Origin: Streptomyces capillispiralis
GTDB lineage: Bacteria; Actinomycetota; Actinomycetes; Streptomycetales; Streptomycetaceae
Direction: 5' to 3'
Length of the DNA: 64,000 nucleotides
Assembly (NCBI RefSeq): GCF_007829875.1
Contig: NZ_VIWV01000001.1
Location: forward strand, 4,124,501 to 4,188,500
The translations under genes and the position numbers were made by a program. The notes under the pieces were generated by a model. That model worked only from the letters and a program-made list of their open reading frames with translations. It was not told where the DNA came from and ran no database searches. Shown in pieces: positions 22,098 to 30,197 of this stretch; position 1 is the stretch's first letter, and every line of letters starts with the position of its first letter.

Positions 22098-22919
22098 CTA
22101 CAGCGCGGGCAGCGACTCCCCCTGGACGGCCTGGACGTCCAGCTCCACCCGGAGCGTCGTGCCGATGGCGGCGATGCCCGCCTGGAGGACCTGGTTGTAG
22201 TGCATCGCGAAGTCCTCGCGCCGCAGTTCGGCCGTGGCGCGGAAGGCCGCCCGGGTGCCGCCCCACGGGTCGGCGCCGGTGCCGAGGTAGGCCAGGTCCA
22301 GGTCCACGGGGCGCACGACACCGCGCAGGGCCAGCTCGCCGTGGACGGTCCAGCGGTCGGCGCCGGCCGGGGTCAGCCCCGTGGACCGGTAGGTGATCTC
22401 CGGGTACCGCTCGACGTCCAGGAAGTCCGCGGACCGCAGATGGGTGTCGCGCGTCGCGTTGCCGGTGTCGATGGACGCCGCCCGGATCACCGCCTCCACC
22501 CGGGACGTGGCGATGTCGTCCGGCGCGACCTCCACCGCGGCCGTGAACTCGGTGAACCGCCCGCGCACGCTGGAGATGCCCAGGTGCTGGGCGACGGCGG
22601 CCACGGCGGAGTGCGCCGGGTCGACGGTCCACGGCCCGGGCGGCGGCAGTTCGGAGCCGCCCTGCCGGGCCAGGGTCACCGTCCCGACCTCGGCCCGCCC
22701 GCTCGCGGTGACCACGGCGCTCGCGGCGGCGGGCGCGTACCCGACCGCGGTGACGATCACGGTGTACGCCCCCGGCGCCAGCGCGATGGTGTCCCGGACG
22801 ACGCCCTCGGCGTCCGCCCCGGCGCGCAGCACCTGCGTACCGGTGGCGTCGGCCAGCGTGACGACCGCGTGCGACACGGCCCATCCGTCCCGGGTACGGA
22901 TCCTCGCGGTCAGTGGCAT
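22098..22919 (-). CDS. YceI-family protein with N-terminal carboxypeptidase-regulatory-like domain
   Basis: A 273-aa protein with two parts. Residues 1-85 form a beta-sandwich like the CarboxypepD_reg domain (WAVSHAVVTLADATGTQVLR, then GAYTVIVTAVGYAPAAAS). Residues 95-273 form a YceI lipocalin-like barrel (GPWTVDPAHSAVAAVAQH, IDTGNATRDTHLRSADFLD, YRSTGLTP and LRREDFAMHYNQ). YceI proteins bind polyisoprenoid lipids. No signal peptide is visible, so it should be cytosolic, unlike Gram-negative YceI. It lies downstream of the MFS fusion gene in the same direction, 109 bp away, and that protein has the same regulatory-like domains at its C-terminus. The two probably share a promoter and a pathway. 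Confidence 0.8.
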   Translation of the reverse strand: MPLTARIRTRDGWAVSHAVVTLADATGTQVLRAGADAEGVVRDTIALAPGAYTVIVTAVGYAPAAASAVVTASGRAEVGTVTLARQGGSELPPPGPWTVDPAHSAVAAVAQHLGISSVRGRFTEFTAAVEVAPDDIATSRVEAVIRAASIDTGNATRDTHLRSADFLDVERYPEITYRSTGLTPAGADRWTVHGELALRGVVRPVDLDLAYLGTGADPWGGTRAAFRATAELRREDFAMHYNQVLQAGIAAIGTTLRVELDVQAVQGESLPAL

Positions 22920-23028
22920 CCCGTCTTCTCCCTGCGAAAGCTCACACGTCGGTCGTGAAGTGACCGGCCCGCGGCGGGGGCGCGTCTCCGCTACGGGACG
23001 CGCCCGTCCGCTGCGGGCCGGGGCCGTG

Positions 23029-25587
23029 CTACTCGCCCGGGTGGGCGAGCTCGATGTCGTGGTCGTCGGCTCCGCCGCCGGTGACCGTCAGCGCGGTGGC
23101 CACCGGGGGGTAGCCCGTGGCGATGACGGTGTACTCGCCGCCGTCCAGGTCGGTGAAGGCGTACGCCCCGTCCGCGCCGGTCGTCGCCGTGCCGACGACG
23201 TTGCCCGCCGCGTCGACCAGGGTCATCCGGGCGTCGGCCAGCGGTCCGTGCGGGGCGCGGACCACGCCCCGCACCTGGGCGCCGGTCTCCAGCTCGACCT
23301 CGACGCGGGTCACACCGGTGCCGCCCACCTCGACGGGCAGCGCCCGCGGCCGGAACCCGGCGGCGTTCACCGCGACGGTCACCGCGCCCGGCACCAGCTC
23401 GGCGAAGGCGAACTCGCCCTGCTCACCGGTGCTCCCGGCGGCCAGCAGGTCCCCGCGCACATCGGTGACGATCACCATGGCGTCCTTCACCGGCAGCCCG
23501 CCGCCGACGGTCCGGACGACGCCGTTCAGTCCGCTGGTGCCGCTGAGCAGGATGTCGTAGGCGACCGGTTCGCCGTTCACCACGACCGTGGACGCCTGCG
23601 GCTGGTGCCCGTCGGCGGCGGCGATCAGGACGTACGACCCGGTGCCGGGCGCGTCCACCGCGTAGGAGCCGTCGGACTGCGCCACCGACCGGCCCAGCTG
23701 ACGCCCCGCCAGGGAGATCAGCGTGACGGCCGCCCGCGGCACGGGCGTGCTGTCGGCGCCCCGCACGAAACCTCGTACCGGGACGCCGCCGGCGGCGGAC
23801 CCCTCCGGGGGCGCGACCGTGGCCACGGCGGACAGCGGCTGTGCGGCCGCGCCCTCCGCGCCGGTGCCGTTCACGGGCTCAGCCGTGACCTCCGGTCCGG
23901 TCGCGGTGTCGGTGACGGCACGGGCCGGGGCCGCGTCGGCGGCCGGGGCGGGCGCCTCGGCGGTGGCCCGCGCGGTGGCCGGGGACGTCTCCTCCGCGGC
24001 CTGGGCCAGCGCGCCGGAGGTGCGCAGCGGGACCTCCTTGATGAACAGGGTCACCAGGAAGGCGAGCAGGGCGATCGGGGCGACGTAGAGGAAGATGTCG
24101 GCGATGCCGTGCCCGTAGGCGCTCTCCAGCCAGGTCCGGATGCCCGGGGGCAGCAGGTCCATGTCGGGGATCGCGCCGCTGCCGGAGGCCTTGGCGGCCG
24201 CCGCCTGCTCCTGCGGGCCGAGTGAGCCGATGGTGTCGGAGGCGTAGTGGCCGATCCGGGTCGACATGACCGAGCCGAGCACCGAGACGCCCACCGCGCC
24301 GCCCAGGGAGCGGAAGAAGGTGACGACGGAGGAGGCCGCGCCCAGGTCGCTCGGGGCCACCTGGTTCTGGGTGCACAGCACCAGGTTCTGCATCATCATG
24401 CCGACGCCCAGGCCCATCAGCGCCATGTAGATCGCGATGTGCCAGTAGGGGGTGTCGTAGCGCATCGTGCCCAGCAGGCCGAGGCCCGCCGTCAGCAGCA
24501 CGCCGCCGGCCAGCAGCCAGCCCTTCCACCGGCCGGTCCGGGTGATGATCATGCCGGAGACCGTGGACGACACGAACAGGCCGCCGATCATCGGGATCGT
24601 CATGACGCCCGACATCGTCGGGGACTTGTCGCGGGCCAGCTGGAAGTACTGGCTGAAGTAGACGGTGCCCGCGAACATCGCGATGCCGACGAACAGCGAG
24701 GCCAGCGAGGCCAGGGTGATGGTGCGGTTGCGGAACAGCCGCAGCGGGATGATCGGCTCGGCGGCCTTCGACTCGACGAACAGGAAGACCAGCGTCAGCG
24801 CGACCGCGCCGCCGACCATGACACCGGTCTGCCAGGACAGCCAGGCGTACTTGTCGTCGGCGAAGGTGACCCAGACGAGCAGCAGGCAGACGGCGGCGGT
24901 GACGAAGAAGGCGCCGGCCCAGTCGACCTTGACCTTCCGCCTGACCACCGGCAGGTGCAGCGTCTTCTGCAGCACGACCAGCGCGATCAGTGCGAAGGGC
25001 ACGCCGACGTAGAGGCACCAGCGCCAGCCGAGCCAGCTGGTGTCGGTGATGACGCCGCCGAGCAGCGGACCGCCTACGGTGGCGACGGCGAAGGTCGCGC
25101 CCAGGTAGCCGGAGTACCGCCCGCGCTCACGCGGGGAGATCATCGCGGCCATGATGATCTGCGCCAGCGCGGACAGACCGCCGGCGCCCAGGCCCTGGAT
25201 GGCGCGGGCGGTGATCAGCATCGCCGGGTTCTGCGCGAGGCCGGCGACGACGGAGCCGACGACGTAGACGACCAGGCCTATCTGGACCAGGGCCTTCTTG
25301 CTGACCAGGTCCGCGAGCTTGCCCCACAGGGGGGTGGAGGCGGTCATCGCCAGCAGCGAGGCCGTGACGACCCAGGTGTAGGCGCTCTGCCCGCCGCCGA
25401 GGTCGCCCACGATCTCGGGCAGGGCGTTGGTGACGATGGTGGAGGACAGGATGGCGGCGAACATGCCGAGCAGCAGCCCGGACAGTGCCTCCATGATCTG
25501 CCGGTGCGTCATCGGAGCGTGGCTTTCCGAGGAGCCTCCCCCGTGCTTGGCATGAGCCCGCACACCGGATGGTGTGGTCGTTGCCAT
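23029..25587 (-). CDS. DHA2 MFS transporter fused to carboxypeptidase-regulatory-like repeats
   Basis: An 852-aa protein from ATG 25585-25587 (ribosome site GAAGGAAG). Residues about 25-545 are a 14-helix EmrB/QacA transporter: STIVTNALPEIVGDLGGGQS, LWGKLADLVSKK (motif A) and TVGGPLLGGVI (motif C). A Pro/Ala-rich linker (about 550-615) leads to roughly 235 C-terminal residues forming three successive beta-sandwich domains, each of the type VRGFVRGADSTPVPRAAVTL / LNGVVRTVGGGLPVKDAM / VRGVVRAPHGPLADARMTL. These resemble CarboxypepD_reg/transthyretin-like folds. Standard DHA2 pumps end near residue 520, so the addition is unusual. The domains are probably cytosolic given 14 helices. The MarR gene 13 bp upstream likely controls it. 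Confidence 0.85.
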   Translation of the reverse strand: MATTTPSGVRAHAKHGGGSSESHAPMTHRQIMEALSGLLLGMFAAILSSTIVTNALPEIVGDLGGGQSAYTWVVTASLLAMTASTPLWGKLADLVSKKALVQIGLVVYVVGSVVAGLAQNPAMLITARAIQGLGAGGLSALAQIIMAAMISPRERGRYSGYLGATFAVATVGGPLLGGVITDTSWLGWRWCLYVGVPFALIALVVLQKTLHLPVVRRKVKVDWAGAFFVTAAVCLLLVWVTFADDKYAWLSWQTGVMVGGAVALTLVFLFVESKAAEPIIPLRLFRNRTITLASLASLFVGIAMFAGTVYFSQYFQLARDKSPTMSGVMTIPMIGGLFVSSTVSGMIITRTGRWKGWLLAGGVLLTAGLGLLGTMRYDTPYWHIAIYMALMGLGVGMMMQNLVLCTQNQVAPSDLGAASSVVTFFRSLGGAVGVSVLGSVMSTRIGHYASDTIGSLGPQEQAAAAKASGSGAIPDMDLLPPGIRTWLESAYGHGIADIFLYVAPIALLAFLVTLFIKEVPLRTSGALAQAAEETSPATARATAEAPAPAADAAPARAVTDTATGPEVTAEPVNGTGAEGAAAQPLSAVATVAPPEGSAAGGVPVRGFVRGADSTPVPRAAVTLISLAGRQLGRSVAQSDGSYAVDAPGTGSYVLIAAADGHQPQASTVVVNGEPVAYDILLSGTSGLNGVVRTVGGGLPVKDAMVIVTDVRGDLLAAGSTGEQGEFAFAELVPGAVTVAVNAAGFRPRALPVEVGGTGVTRVEVELETGAQVRGVVRAPHGPLADARMTLVDAAGNVVGTATTGADGAYAFTDLDGGEYTVIATGYPPVATALTVTGGGADDHDIELAHPGE

Positions 25588-25600
25588 GGACTTCCTTCTC

Positions 25601-26092
25601 TTACGTGCTTGCGGGTGTACGGGTGGTCTGTTCGGGAGCGGGAGGGGCCGGCCGGGGCGCGGCACGGCAGTCGCCGAAGCTGTCCCTGAGCCGGGCCATC
25701 AGCAGGGTGAGCCGGCCGACCTCGTCGTCGGTCCAGTCGGACAGGCGCTCGGCGAGCAGCCGGGTGGTCCGCCGGAACAGCTCGTCGAGCTGCTCCTGGC
25801 CGGACGGGGTCAGGTGCAGGATGCGCGAGCGCTTGTCGGCGGGATCGGGGGAGCGCTCGATCCAGCCGCGCTCGGCGAGGTGGGCGACGTGGCGGCTGGT
25901 GACCGACAGGTCGACCGACATCAGCTCGGCGAGCCTGCTCATGCGCATGGCGCCGTGACGGCCGAGCAGCGTCAGCACGCCGGCGGAGCCGCTGGGACAG
26001 TCCGCCGGCATGATCCGGTTCATCTCCCGCTTGACGGCGCCGAAGGCGCTGAACTGGCGCACCAGTTCCTCGTACTGCGCCGGCTCGGCCAT
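25601..26092 (-). CDS. MarR-family transcriptional regulator
   Basis: A 163-aa protein from ATG 26090-26092, with an excellent GGAGGTG ribosome site. The winged-helix core is at about residues 35-105 (GVLTLLGRHGAMRMSRLAEL, then SVTSRHVAHLAERGWIERSP, followed by DKRSRILHLTPSGQEQLDEL), matching MarR wing residues D-x-R-S-x-x-x-x-L-T. It is the first gene of a leftward unit with the large MFS fusion 13 bp downstream. A GTTGCTTgAAGCAAC palindrome sits 15 bp before its start and is the probable autoregulatory operator. The inducer is presumably a substrate of the pump. Confidence 0.88.
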   Translation of the reverse strand: MAEPAQYEELVRQFSAFGAVKREMNRIMPADCPSGSAGVLTLLGRHGAMRMSRLAELMSVDLSVTSRHVAHLAERGWIERSPDPADKRSRILHLTPSGQEQLDELFRRTTRLLAERLSDWTDDEVGRLTLLMARLRDSFGDCRAAPRPAPPAPEQTTRTPAST

Positions 26093-26106
26093 GACACCTC
26101 CGTTTT

Positions 26107-26121
26107 GTTGCTTGAAGCAAC
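26107..26121. promoter_or_regulatory. MarR operator palindrome GTTGCTTGAAGCAAC
   Basis: A 15-bp palindrome with one central base, followed on the right by a half-copy GGTTGCC (26133-26139). On the minus strand TTGCCT, 17 nt and TATGGT form a plausible promoter whose -10 abuts the palindrome. The TTGCTT...AAGCAA core is typical of MarR-type sites, so repression of the MarR-MFS unit is likely. Confidence 0.7.
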
Positions 26122-26320
26122 CATAAAATCGATGGTTGCCACAGGCAAGCAAAAAGGGGGTCTCCCGTCCTAAAAACATGGCAAAGGCAAGTAATCGCAC
26201 TAGTAAACGCCCAGGTGGCACGGCCCGCGCCCGTCCGCCCATGCCGTGCGCCTGCTCCGCCCGGGTCCTTCACCTGCCCCGCTTGGGCCGCCCGTCGGGG
26301 ATTCGCTAGGGTCTCGGAGC

Positions 26321-26515
26321 ATGGCTAACTCCCAGGGCCCGCAGGGCAACCACGACCCCGCCGGCAGCACCCAGATGTTCCGCGCGTTCGTCGATGAGGC
26401 GCCGCAGGGCCGGCAGGCCGCCACCACGGGCGGTGGGCCGCGGATCGGCCTGATCGTCGGCATCGTGGTGGCCGTGGCGGTCGTCGCCGCGGTCGCCTGG
26501 CTCGCGCTGAAGTAG
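26321..26515 (+). CDS. small single-pass membrane protein
   Basis: A 64-aa protein starting MANSQGPQGNHDPAGSTQMF. It has a hydrophilic N-terminus with Gln and Gly, then one strong C-terminal membrane helix (IGLIVGIVVAVAVVAAVAWL) ending in LALK. A tail-anchored or type-II topology is expected. The ATG is preceded by a -10-like TAGGGT eight bases upstream, suggesting leaderless transcription, although GGAG also lies close. It faces the sigN gene convergently. Streptomycetes conserve a similar small protein at this place; its function is unknown. Confidence 0.65.
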   Translation: MANSQGPQGNHDPAGSTQMFRAFVDEAPQGRQAATTGGGPRIGLIVGIVVAVAVVAAVAWLALK

Positions 26516-26703
26516 GGGACACGGGGCCGGCGCGTTGGCGGCGGCGGCCCGGTCCATGAGGGGCCGCGGTGGCCCGGCCGGCGCCGAAGCGGCGCGAGAA
26601 ACGCGGCGGCCGCCGTTGCGTCCGTATCAGGCGCCCCGGCGGCCACGGTCCGATGCCGGGTGCGGAGCGTCCGGCCGACGCCCCGTGACCCGCGCGCCGC
26701 GCG

Positions 26704-27606
26704 TCAGTCCGAGATGAGGCCCTCGCGCAGCTGCGCGAGCGTCCGCGTGAGCAGCCGCGAGACGTGCATCTGGGAGATGCCGACCTCCTCGCCGATCTGC
26801 GACTGGGTCATGTTGGCGAAGAAGCGCAGCATGATGATGCGCCGCTCCCGGGGCGGCAGCTTGGCGAGCAGCGGCTTGAGGGACTCGCGGTACTCCACGC
26901 CCTCCAGTGCCGTGTCCTCGTAGCCGAGGCGGTCCGCGAGCGAGCCCTCGCCGCCGTCGTCCTCGGGGGCGGGGGAGTCCAGCGAGGACGCCGTGTACGC
27001 GTTGCCGACCGCGAGGCCGTCGACGACGTCCTCCTCCGACACGCCCAGCACGGCGGCGAGTTCGGTGACCGTCGGCGAGCGGTCCAGCTTCTGGGAGAGC
27101 TCGTCGCTGGCCTTCGTCAGCGCCAGGCGCAGCTCCTGCAGCCGGCGCGGCACCCGCACCGACCACGAGGTGTCGCGGAAGAACCGCTTGATCTCACCGA
27201 CCACCGTCGGCATCGCGAACGTCGGGAACTCGACGCCCCGTTCGCAGTCGAAGCGGTCGATCGCCTTGATCAGCCCGATGGTGCCGACCTGGACGATGTC
27301 CTCCATCGGCTCGTTGCGCGAGCGGAACCGGGCCGCCGCGTACCGCACCAGCGGGAGGTTGAGTTCGATCAGGGTGTCCCGGACGTAGGCACGCTCGGGG
27401 CTGTCCTCGTCGAGCGCGGCGAGGCGCAGGAACAGGGAGCGGGACAGGGTGCGGGTGTCGAGGGCCGCCGTGTCCGGGAGTTCCGGAGCGGGTGTGGCCG
27501 TGAGGGCCGGGCCTTCGTCGATGGGGCCGAGTGCGTCGAGAGCATGGGGAGCTGTTTCGCTCTCCGCGAGCGTGAGCACCTTCGAGCTGCCCTGTTCTGC
27601 GGACAT
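26704..27606 (-). CDS. sigN: SigB/SigF-group RNA polymerase sigma factor (SigN-like)
   Basis: A 300-aa sigma factor. After an 80-residue acidic, Pro-rich head come region 2 (LNLPLVRYAAARFRSRNEPM, MEDIVQVGTIGLIKAIDRFD, the FPTFAMPTVVGEIKRFFRD core), region 3 (SDELSQKLDRSPTVTELAAV) and region 4 (LPPRERRIIMLRFFANMTQS, then ISQMHVSRLLTRTLAQLREG). It lacks region 1.1, as usual for the SigB/F/G group. ATG 27606 has a GGGGGTGG ribosome site. It lies directly downstream of sigF in the same direction. In S. coelicolor that place is taken by sigN, a developmental sigma factor of aerial hyphae. Assignment to sigN rests on position and family. Confidence 0.75.
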   Translation of the reverse strand: MSAEQGSSKVLTLAESETAPHALDALGPIDEGPALTATPAPELPDTAALDTRTLSRSLFLRLAALDEDSPERAYVRDTLIELNLPLVRYAAARFRSRNEPMEDIVQVGTIGLIKAIDRFDCERGVEFPTFAMPTVVGEIKRFFRDTSWSVRVPRRLQELRLALTKASDELSQKLDRSPTVTELAAVLGVSEEDVVDGLAVGNAYTASSLDSPAPEDDGGEGSLADRLGYEDTALEGVEYRESLKPLLAKLPPRERRIIMLRFFANMTQSQIGEEVGISQMHVSRLLTRTLAQLREGLISD

Positions 27607-27716
27607 GCCACCCCCTTTGGGTCGCGGGACGGTCGCGGCGGACGCTCCCGTCCGAGGAACGCAGCCTTCACCTGAATACCGGCGCCGAGGCTCCGGCAAA
27701 CGCGCTTCCCGCAGAA

Positions 27717-27770
27717 TGTCACATGTCGGCAACGCGCTGTAGTGACATGTCGACATCTGAGATGTGAATC
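27717..27770. promoter_or_regulatory. repeated ACATGTCG motifs upstream of sigN
   Basis: Two ACATGTCG copies (27721-27728 and 27745-27752) stand in direct repeat 24 bp apart, and a palindrome ACATCTgAGATGT follows at 27753-27765. On the minus strand nearer the gene a GTTT...GGTAT pair, resembling the GNNT-N14-16-GGGTA pattern of SigB-group promoters, occurs around 27670-27695. The repeats may bind an activator or repressor of sigN; the protein is unknown. Confidence 0.4.
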
Positions 27771-27851
27771 AGCCCTGGAAACAAGGGGTCTGACGGGCTA
27801 TCGGCCCAGAAACGCACAGAACAGCACTGATGAGCGATTCGCTCGTTCCGG

Positions 27852-28820
27852 CTACGCCTCGATCCTGTTTGCGGATCGCAGTCGCTGGAAGCTACGTGCC
27901 AGTAGGCGGGACACGTGCATCTGCGAGACGCCGAGTTCCGCGCTGATCTGCGACTGGGTGAGATTGCTGTAGTAACGCAGCAGCAGGATGCGCTGCTCCC
28001 GCTCGGGCAGCTGCACCAGCAGGTGCCGTACGAGGTCGCGGTGTTCGACGCCGTCCAGGGCGGGGTCCTCGTAGCCCAGGCGGTCCAGCAGTCCCGGCAT
28101 CCCGTCGCCCTCCTGCGCGGCCTCCAGCGAGGTGGCGTGGTACGACCGTCCGGCCTCGATGCAGGACAGCACCTCGTCCTCGGAGATGCGCAGCCGCTCG
28201 GCGATCTCGGCGGTCGAGGGGGTGCGTCCGAAGGCGGTCGTCAGGTCCTCGGTCGCGCTGTTCACCTGGACCCACAGCTCGTGGAGCCGGCGCGGTACGT
28301 GGACGGTGCGGACGTTGTCGCGGAAGTACCGCTTGATCTCGCCGACCACCGTCGGCATGGCGAACGTCGGGAACTGCACGCCCCGGTCCGGGTCGAAGCG
28401 GTCGATGGCGTTGATCAGCCCGATCGTGCCGACCTGGACGACGTCCTCCATCGGCTCGTTGCGGGAGCGGAAGCGGGCGGCCGCGTAGCGCACGAGCGGG
28501 AGGTTCGCCTCGATGAGCGCCGCGCGCACGCGGGCGTGTTCCGGCGTGCCCGGCTCCAGTTCCTTGAGCTGGCCGAAGAGCAGTTGCGTCAGGGCCCGGG
28601 TGTCGGCGCCGCGCCGCTTGGCGGGGCTCGGCGGCTGGGAATCCTCCGGGGTTTCCGGGGCGTTCGGGACGTGCGGGGCGTTCGCGTTCGAGGTCGGTTC
28701 GGTGCCGGGAGCCTGTGCGGCGACGGTGGTCGGTGCGGTGGCCGGGGGCTGGGGTGTGGCCGGGGCCTGGAGCGCGTCGGGGGACATCTCGTCCTGGGGT
28801 GGCGCAGTACTGGCCGACAC
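27852..28820 (-). CDS. sigF: sporulation sigma factor SigF
   Basis: A 322-aa sigma factor. GTG 28818-28820 (encoding MSASTAPPQDE) is chosen because it has AGAGGTGG at good distance and fits the Pro/Ala/Thr-rich start I remember for S. coelicolor SigF; a TTG at 28859 is an alternative. Region 2 (RGADTRALTQLLFGQLKELE, LPLVRYAAARFRSRNEP, EDVVQVGTIGLINAIDRFD), region 3 and region 4 (LPEREQRILLLRYYSNLTQS, VSQMHVSRLLARSFQRLRSA) are complete, and the end RSANRIEA is almost the S. coelicolor ending. SigF acts late in spore maturation and pigment formation. It lies just upstream of the sigN-like gene, 245 bp apart, with its own promoter likely. Confidence 0.88.
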   Translation of the reverse strand: MSASTAPPQDEMSPDALQAPATPQPPATAPTTVAAQAPGTEPTSNANAPHVPNAPETPEDSQPPSPAKRRGADTRALTQLLFGQLKELEPGTPEHARVRAALIEANLPLVRYAAARFRSRNEPMEDVVQVGTIGLINAIDRFDPDRGVQFPTFAMPTVVGEIKRYFRDNVRTVHVPRRLHELWVQVNSATEDLTTAFGRTPSTAEIAERLRISEDEVLSCIEAGRSYHATSLEAAQEGDGMPGLLDRLGYEDPALDGVEHRDLVRHLLVQLPEREQRILLLRYYSNLTQSQISAELGVSQMHVSRLLARSFQRLRSANRIEA

Positions 28821-28949
28821 GGTCAACGCCACCTCTTGTTCGGTCAACTCGTCCGTCAAAAGCGGTCATAGCATCACAAGACTGACTCACTGTGTGCAAG
28901 CACCGCATATTCCGTGTTGGGTGACAAATATGTGCACACGACACAAGAG

Positions 28950-28976
28950 AGCCCCCTGCCGTCATGGCAGGGGGCT
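28950..28976 (-). terminator. terminator downstream of the Dabb gene
   Basis: Perfect 11-bp stem AGCCCCCTGCC/GGCAGGGGGCT with a 5-nt loop, 16 bp beyond the Dabb stop codon on the minus strand. It separates that unit from the sigF promoter region. Confidence 0.75.
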
Positions 28977-28991
28977 TCGGAAGGCCGGTGA

Positions 28992-29285
28992 TCAGAACTC
29001 GTAGTCGGCGATCACCCACGTGGCGAACTCCCGCCACAGGCCGACGCCGGCCTGGTGCTCGGGGTGCTCCACGTAACGGCGCAGCGCGGCCGCGTCCTCG
29101 AACGCCGAGTTGATCGCGAAGTCGTACGCGATGGGCCGGTCGCTGATGTTCCAGGCGCACTCCCAGAAGCGGATCTCCGGGATCTTGCCGTCGAGCGAAC
29201 GGAAGGCCTCCACGCCCTTCACGACCCTCGGGTCGTCGCGCTCGACACCCTCGTTCAGCCGGAAGAGCACCAGGTGGCGGATCAT
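28992..29285 (-). CDS. Dabb-family (stress-responsive A/B barrel) protein
   Basis: A 97-aa protein, MIRHLVLFRLNEGVERDDPR at its start. It is a dimeric alpha/beta-barrel of the Dabb family, with HLVLFRL, YDFAINSAFEDAAALRRYVE and HPEHQAGV motifs in order. Members range from plant stress proteins to olivetolic-acid-like cyclases; in streptomycetes they are small cytosolic enzymes or ligand-binding proteins of unknown substrate. ATG 29283-29285 overlaps the stop of the 58-aa membrane protein by one base (TGATG), with GGAGGAC as ribosome site, so the two are translationally coupled. Confidence 0.8.
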   Translation of the reverse strand: MIRHLVLFRLNEGVERDDPRVVKGVEAFRSLDGKIPEIRFWECAWNISDRPIAYDFAINSAFEDAAALRRYVEHPEHQAGVGLWREFATWVIADYEF

Positions 29286-29461
29286 CACTGTCCTCCGTTG
29301 GCGAGCCACGTCATGAAGTCGCCGACGGCCTTCGCGGCGTCCGAGATGCCCTCGAACCCTATCTGGACGTAGTCGGCGGCCTTGGCCGGGTCGGTGATGA
29401 TCAGATACAGCACGAAGACCACAAGAACGTAGACGGCGATCTTCTTCGCGTTCACCGCCAT
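29285..29461 (-). CDS. 58-aa membrane protein coupled to the Dabb gene
   Basis: A short gene beginning MAVNAKKIAVYVLVVFVLYL, with a GGGGAGGG ribosome site 6 nt ahead of ATG 29459-29461. One N-terminal hydrophobic helix (residues 8-22) is followed by an amphipathic Asp/Ala/Gly segment (ITDPAKAADYVQIGFEGISD) and ends TWLANGGQ. The stop TGA shares its last base with the Dabb start. It lies between tRNA-Ser(CGA) and the Dabb gene. The clear ribosome site, coupling and codon bias support a real gene. Its function is unknown; an anchor for the Dabb protein would fit. Confidence 0.7.
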   Translation of the reverse strand: MAVNAKKIAVYVLVVFVLYLIITDPAKAADYVQIGFEGISDAAKAVGDFMTWLANGGQ

Positions 29462-29526
29462 CGCGGCCCTCCCCTGTCACTGGTGTGCGCTGGTGTCACA
29501 TGCCCCGGCGGGCCCCATGATCGCAC

Positions 29527-29556
29527 GAAGGGCCCCGTCTGACGACGAGGCCCTTC
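29527..29556 (-). terminator. terminator of tRNA-Ser(CGA)
   Basis: Stem GAAGGGCC/GGCCCTTC with a 14-nt loop, 6 bp after the tRNA 3' end on the minus strand. Confidence 0.65.
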
Positions 29557-29561
29557 ACCAG

Positions 29562-29646
29562 CGGTAGCGGAGGGATTTGAACCCTCGGTGACTTGCGCCA
29601 CACTCGCTTTCGAGGCGAGCTCCTTCGGCCGCTCGGACACGCTACC
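29562..29646 (-). tRNA. tRNA-Ser(CGA)
   Basis: An 85-nt class-II tRNA read on the minus strand. The acceptor pair is GGTAGCG/CGCTACC with discriminator G, the anticodon arm is CTCGC-CTCGAAA-GCGAG with anticodon CGA, and there is a long variable arm and a T-loop TTCAAAT. CCA is not encoded. Confidence 0.93.
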
Positions 29647-29691
29647 GAGGGAGACCTTACAGCACGGTGGGGCATGGTTCGAAATCGGTAT

Positions 29692-30195
29692 TCACCGGCG
29701 GCGGAAGAACTCCGTGAGCAGCCGGGAGCACTCCTCGGCGAGCACGCCCTCGATCACTTCGGGCCGGTGGTTGAGCCGCCGGTCGCGGACCAGGTCCCAG
29801 AGGGAGCCGACCGCGCCCGCCTTCTCGTCCCGGGCGCCGTACACGACCCGGTCCACCCGGGACTGCTGGACCGCGCCCGCGCACATGGTGCAGGGCTCCA
29901 GCGTGACGACCAGGGTGCAGCCGGTCAGCCGCCACTCCCCGAGCCGCGCGGCGGCCCGCCGGACGGCGAGCACCTCCGCGTGCGCGGTGGGGTCGCCGCC
30001 GGCCTCGCGCTCGTTGTGCGCGGAGGCCAGCACGGTGGTGCCGTCCGGGGCGAGCACCACGGCGCCGACGGGAACGTCCCCGCCCGGGACGGCCAGTTCG
30101 GCCTCGTCCAGGGCGAGCCGCATCGCCGCCCGCCACCGGTCGCGGACCGGATCCGGCGGCGAGCCGGGTGCGCATGGGGGTGAGGTGGCCGGCAC
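29692..30195 (-). CDS. tadA: tRNA adenosine(34) deaminase
   Basis: A 167-aa cytidine-deaminase-fold enzyme. The catalytic motif HAEVLAVR (His ligand and proton-shuttling Glu) is near residues 72-79, and the zinc cysteines are in LEPCTMCAGA near 101-110; both are intact. It converts A34 to inosine in tRNA-Arg(ACG), which is notable because the half-copy of exactly that tRNA ends the AICE at 8437. GTG 30195 is used as start; it stands 2 bp after the stop of the TadA-associated gene. Later in-frame ATGs would delete part of the first helix. Cytosolic and probably essential. Confidence 0.9.
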   Translation of the reverse strand: MPATSPPCAPGSPPDPVRDRWRAAMRLALDEAELAVPGGDVPVGAVVLAPDGTTVLASAHNEREAGGDPTAHAEVLAVRRAAARLGEWRLTGCTLVVTLEPCTMCAGAVQQSRVDRVVYGARDEKAGAVGSLWDLVRDRRLNHRPEVIEGVLAEECSRLLTEFFRRR

Positions 30196-30197
30196 GG

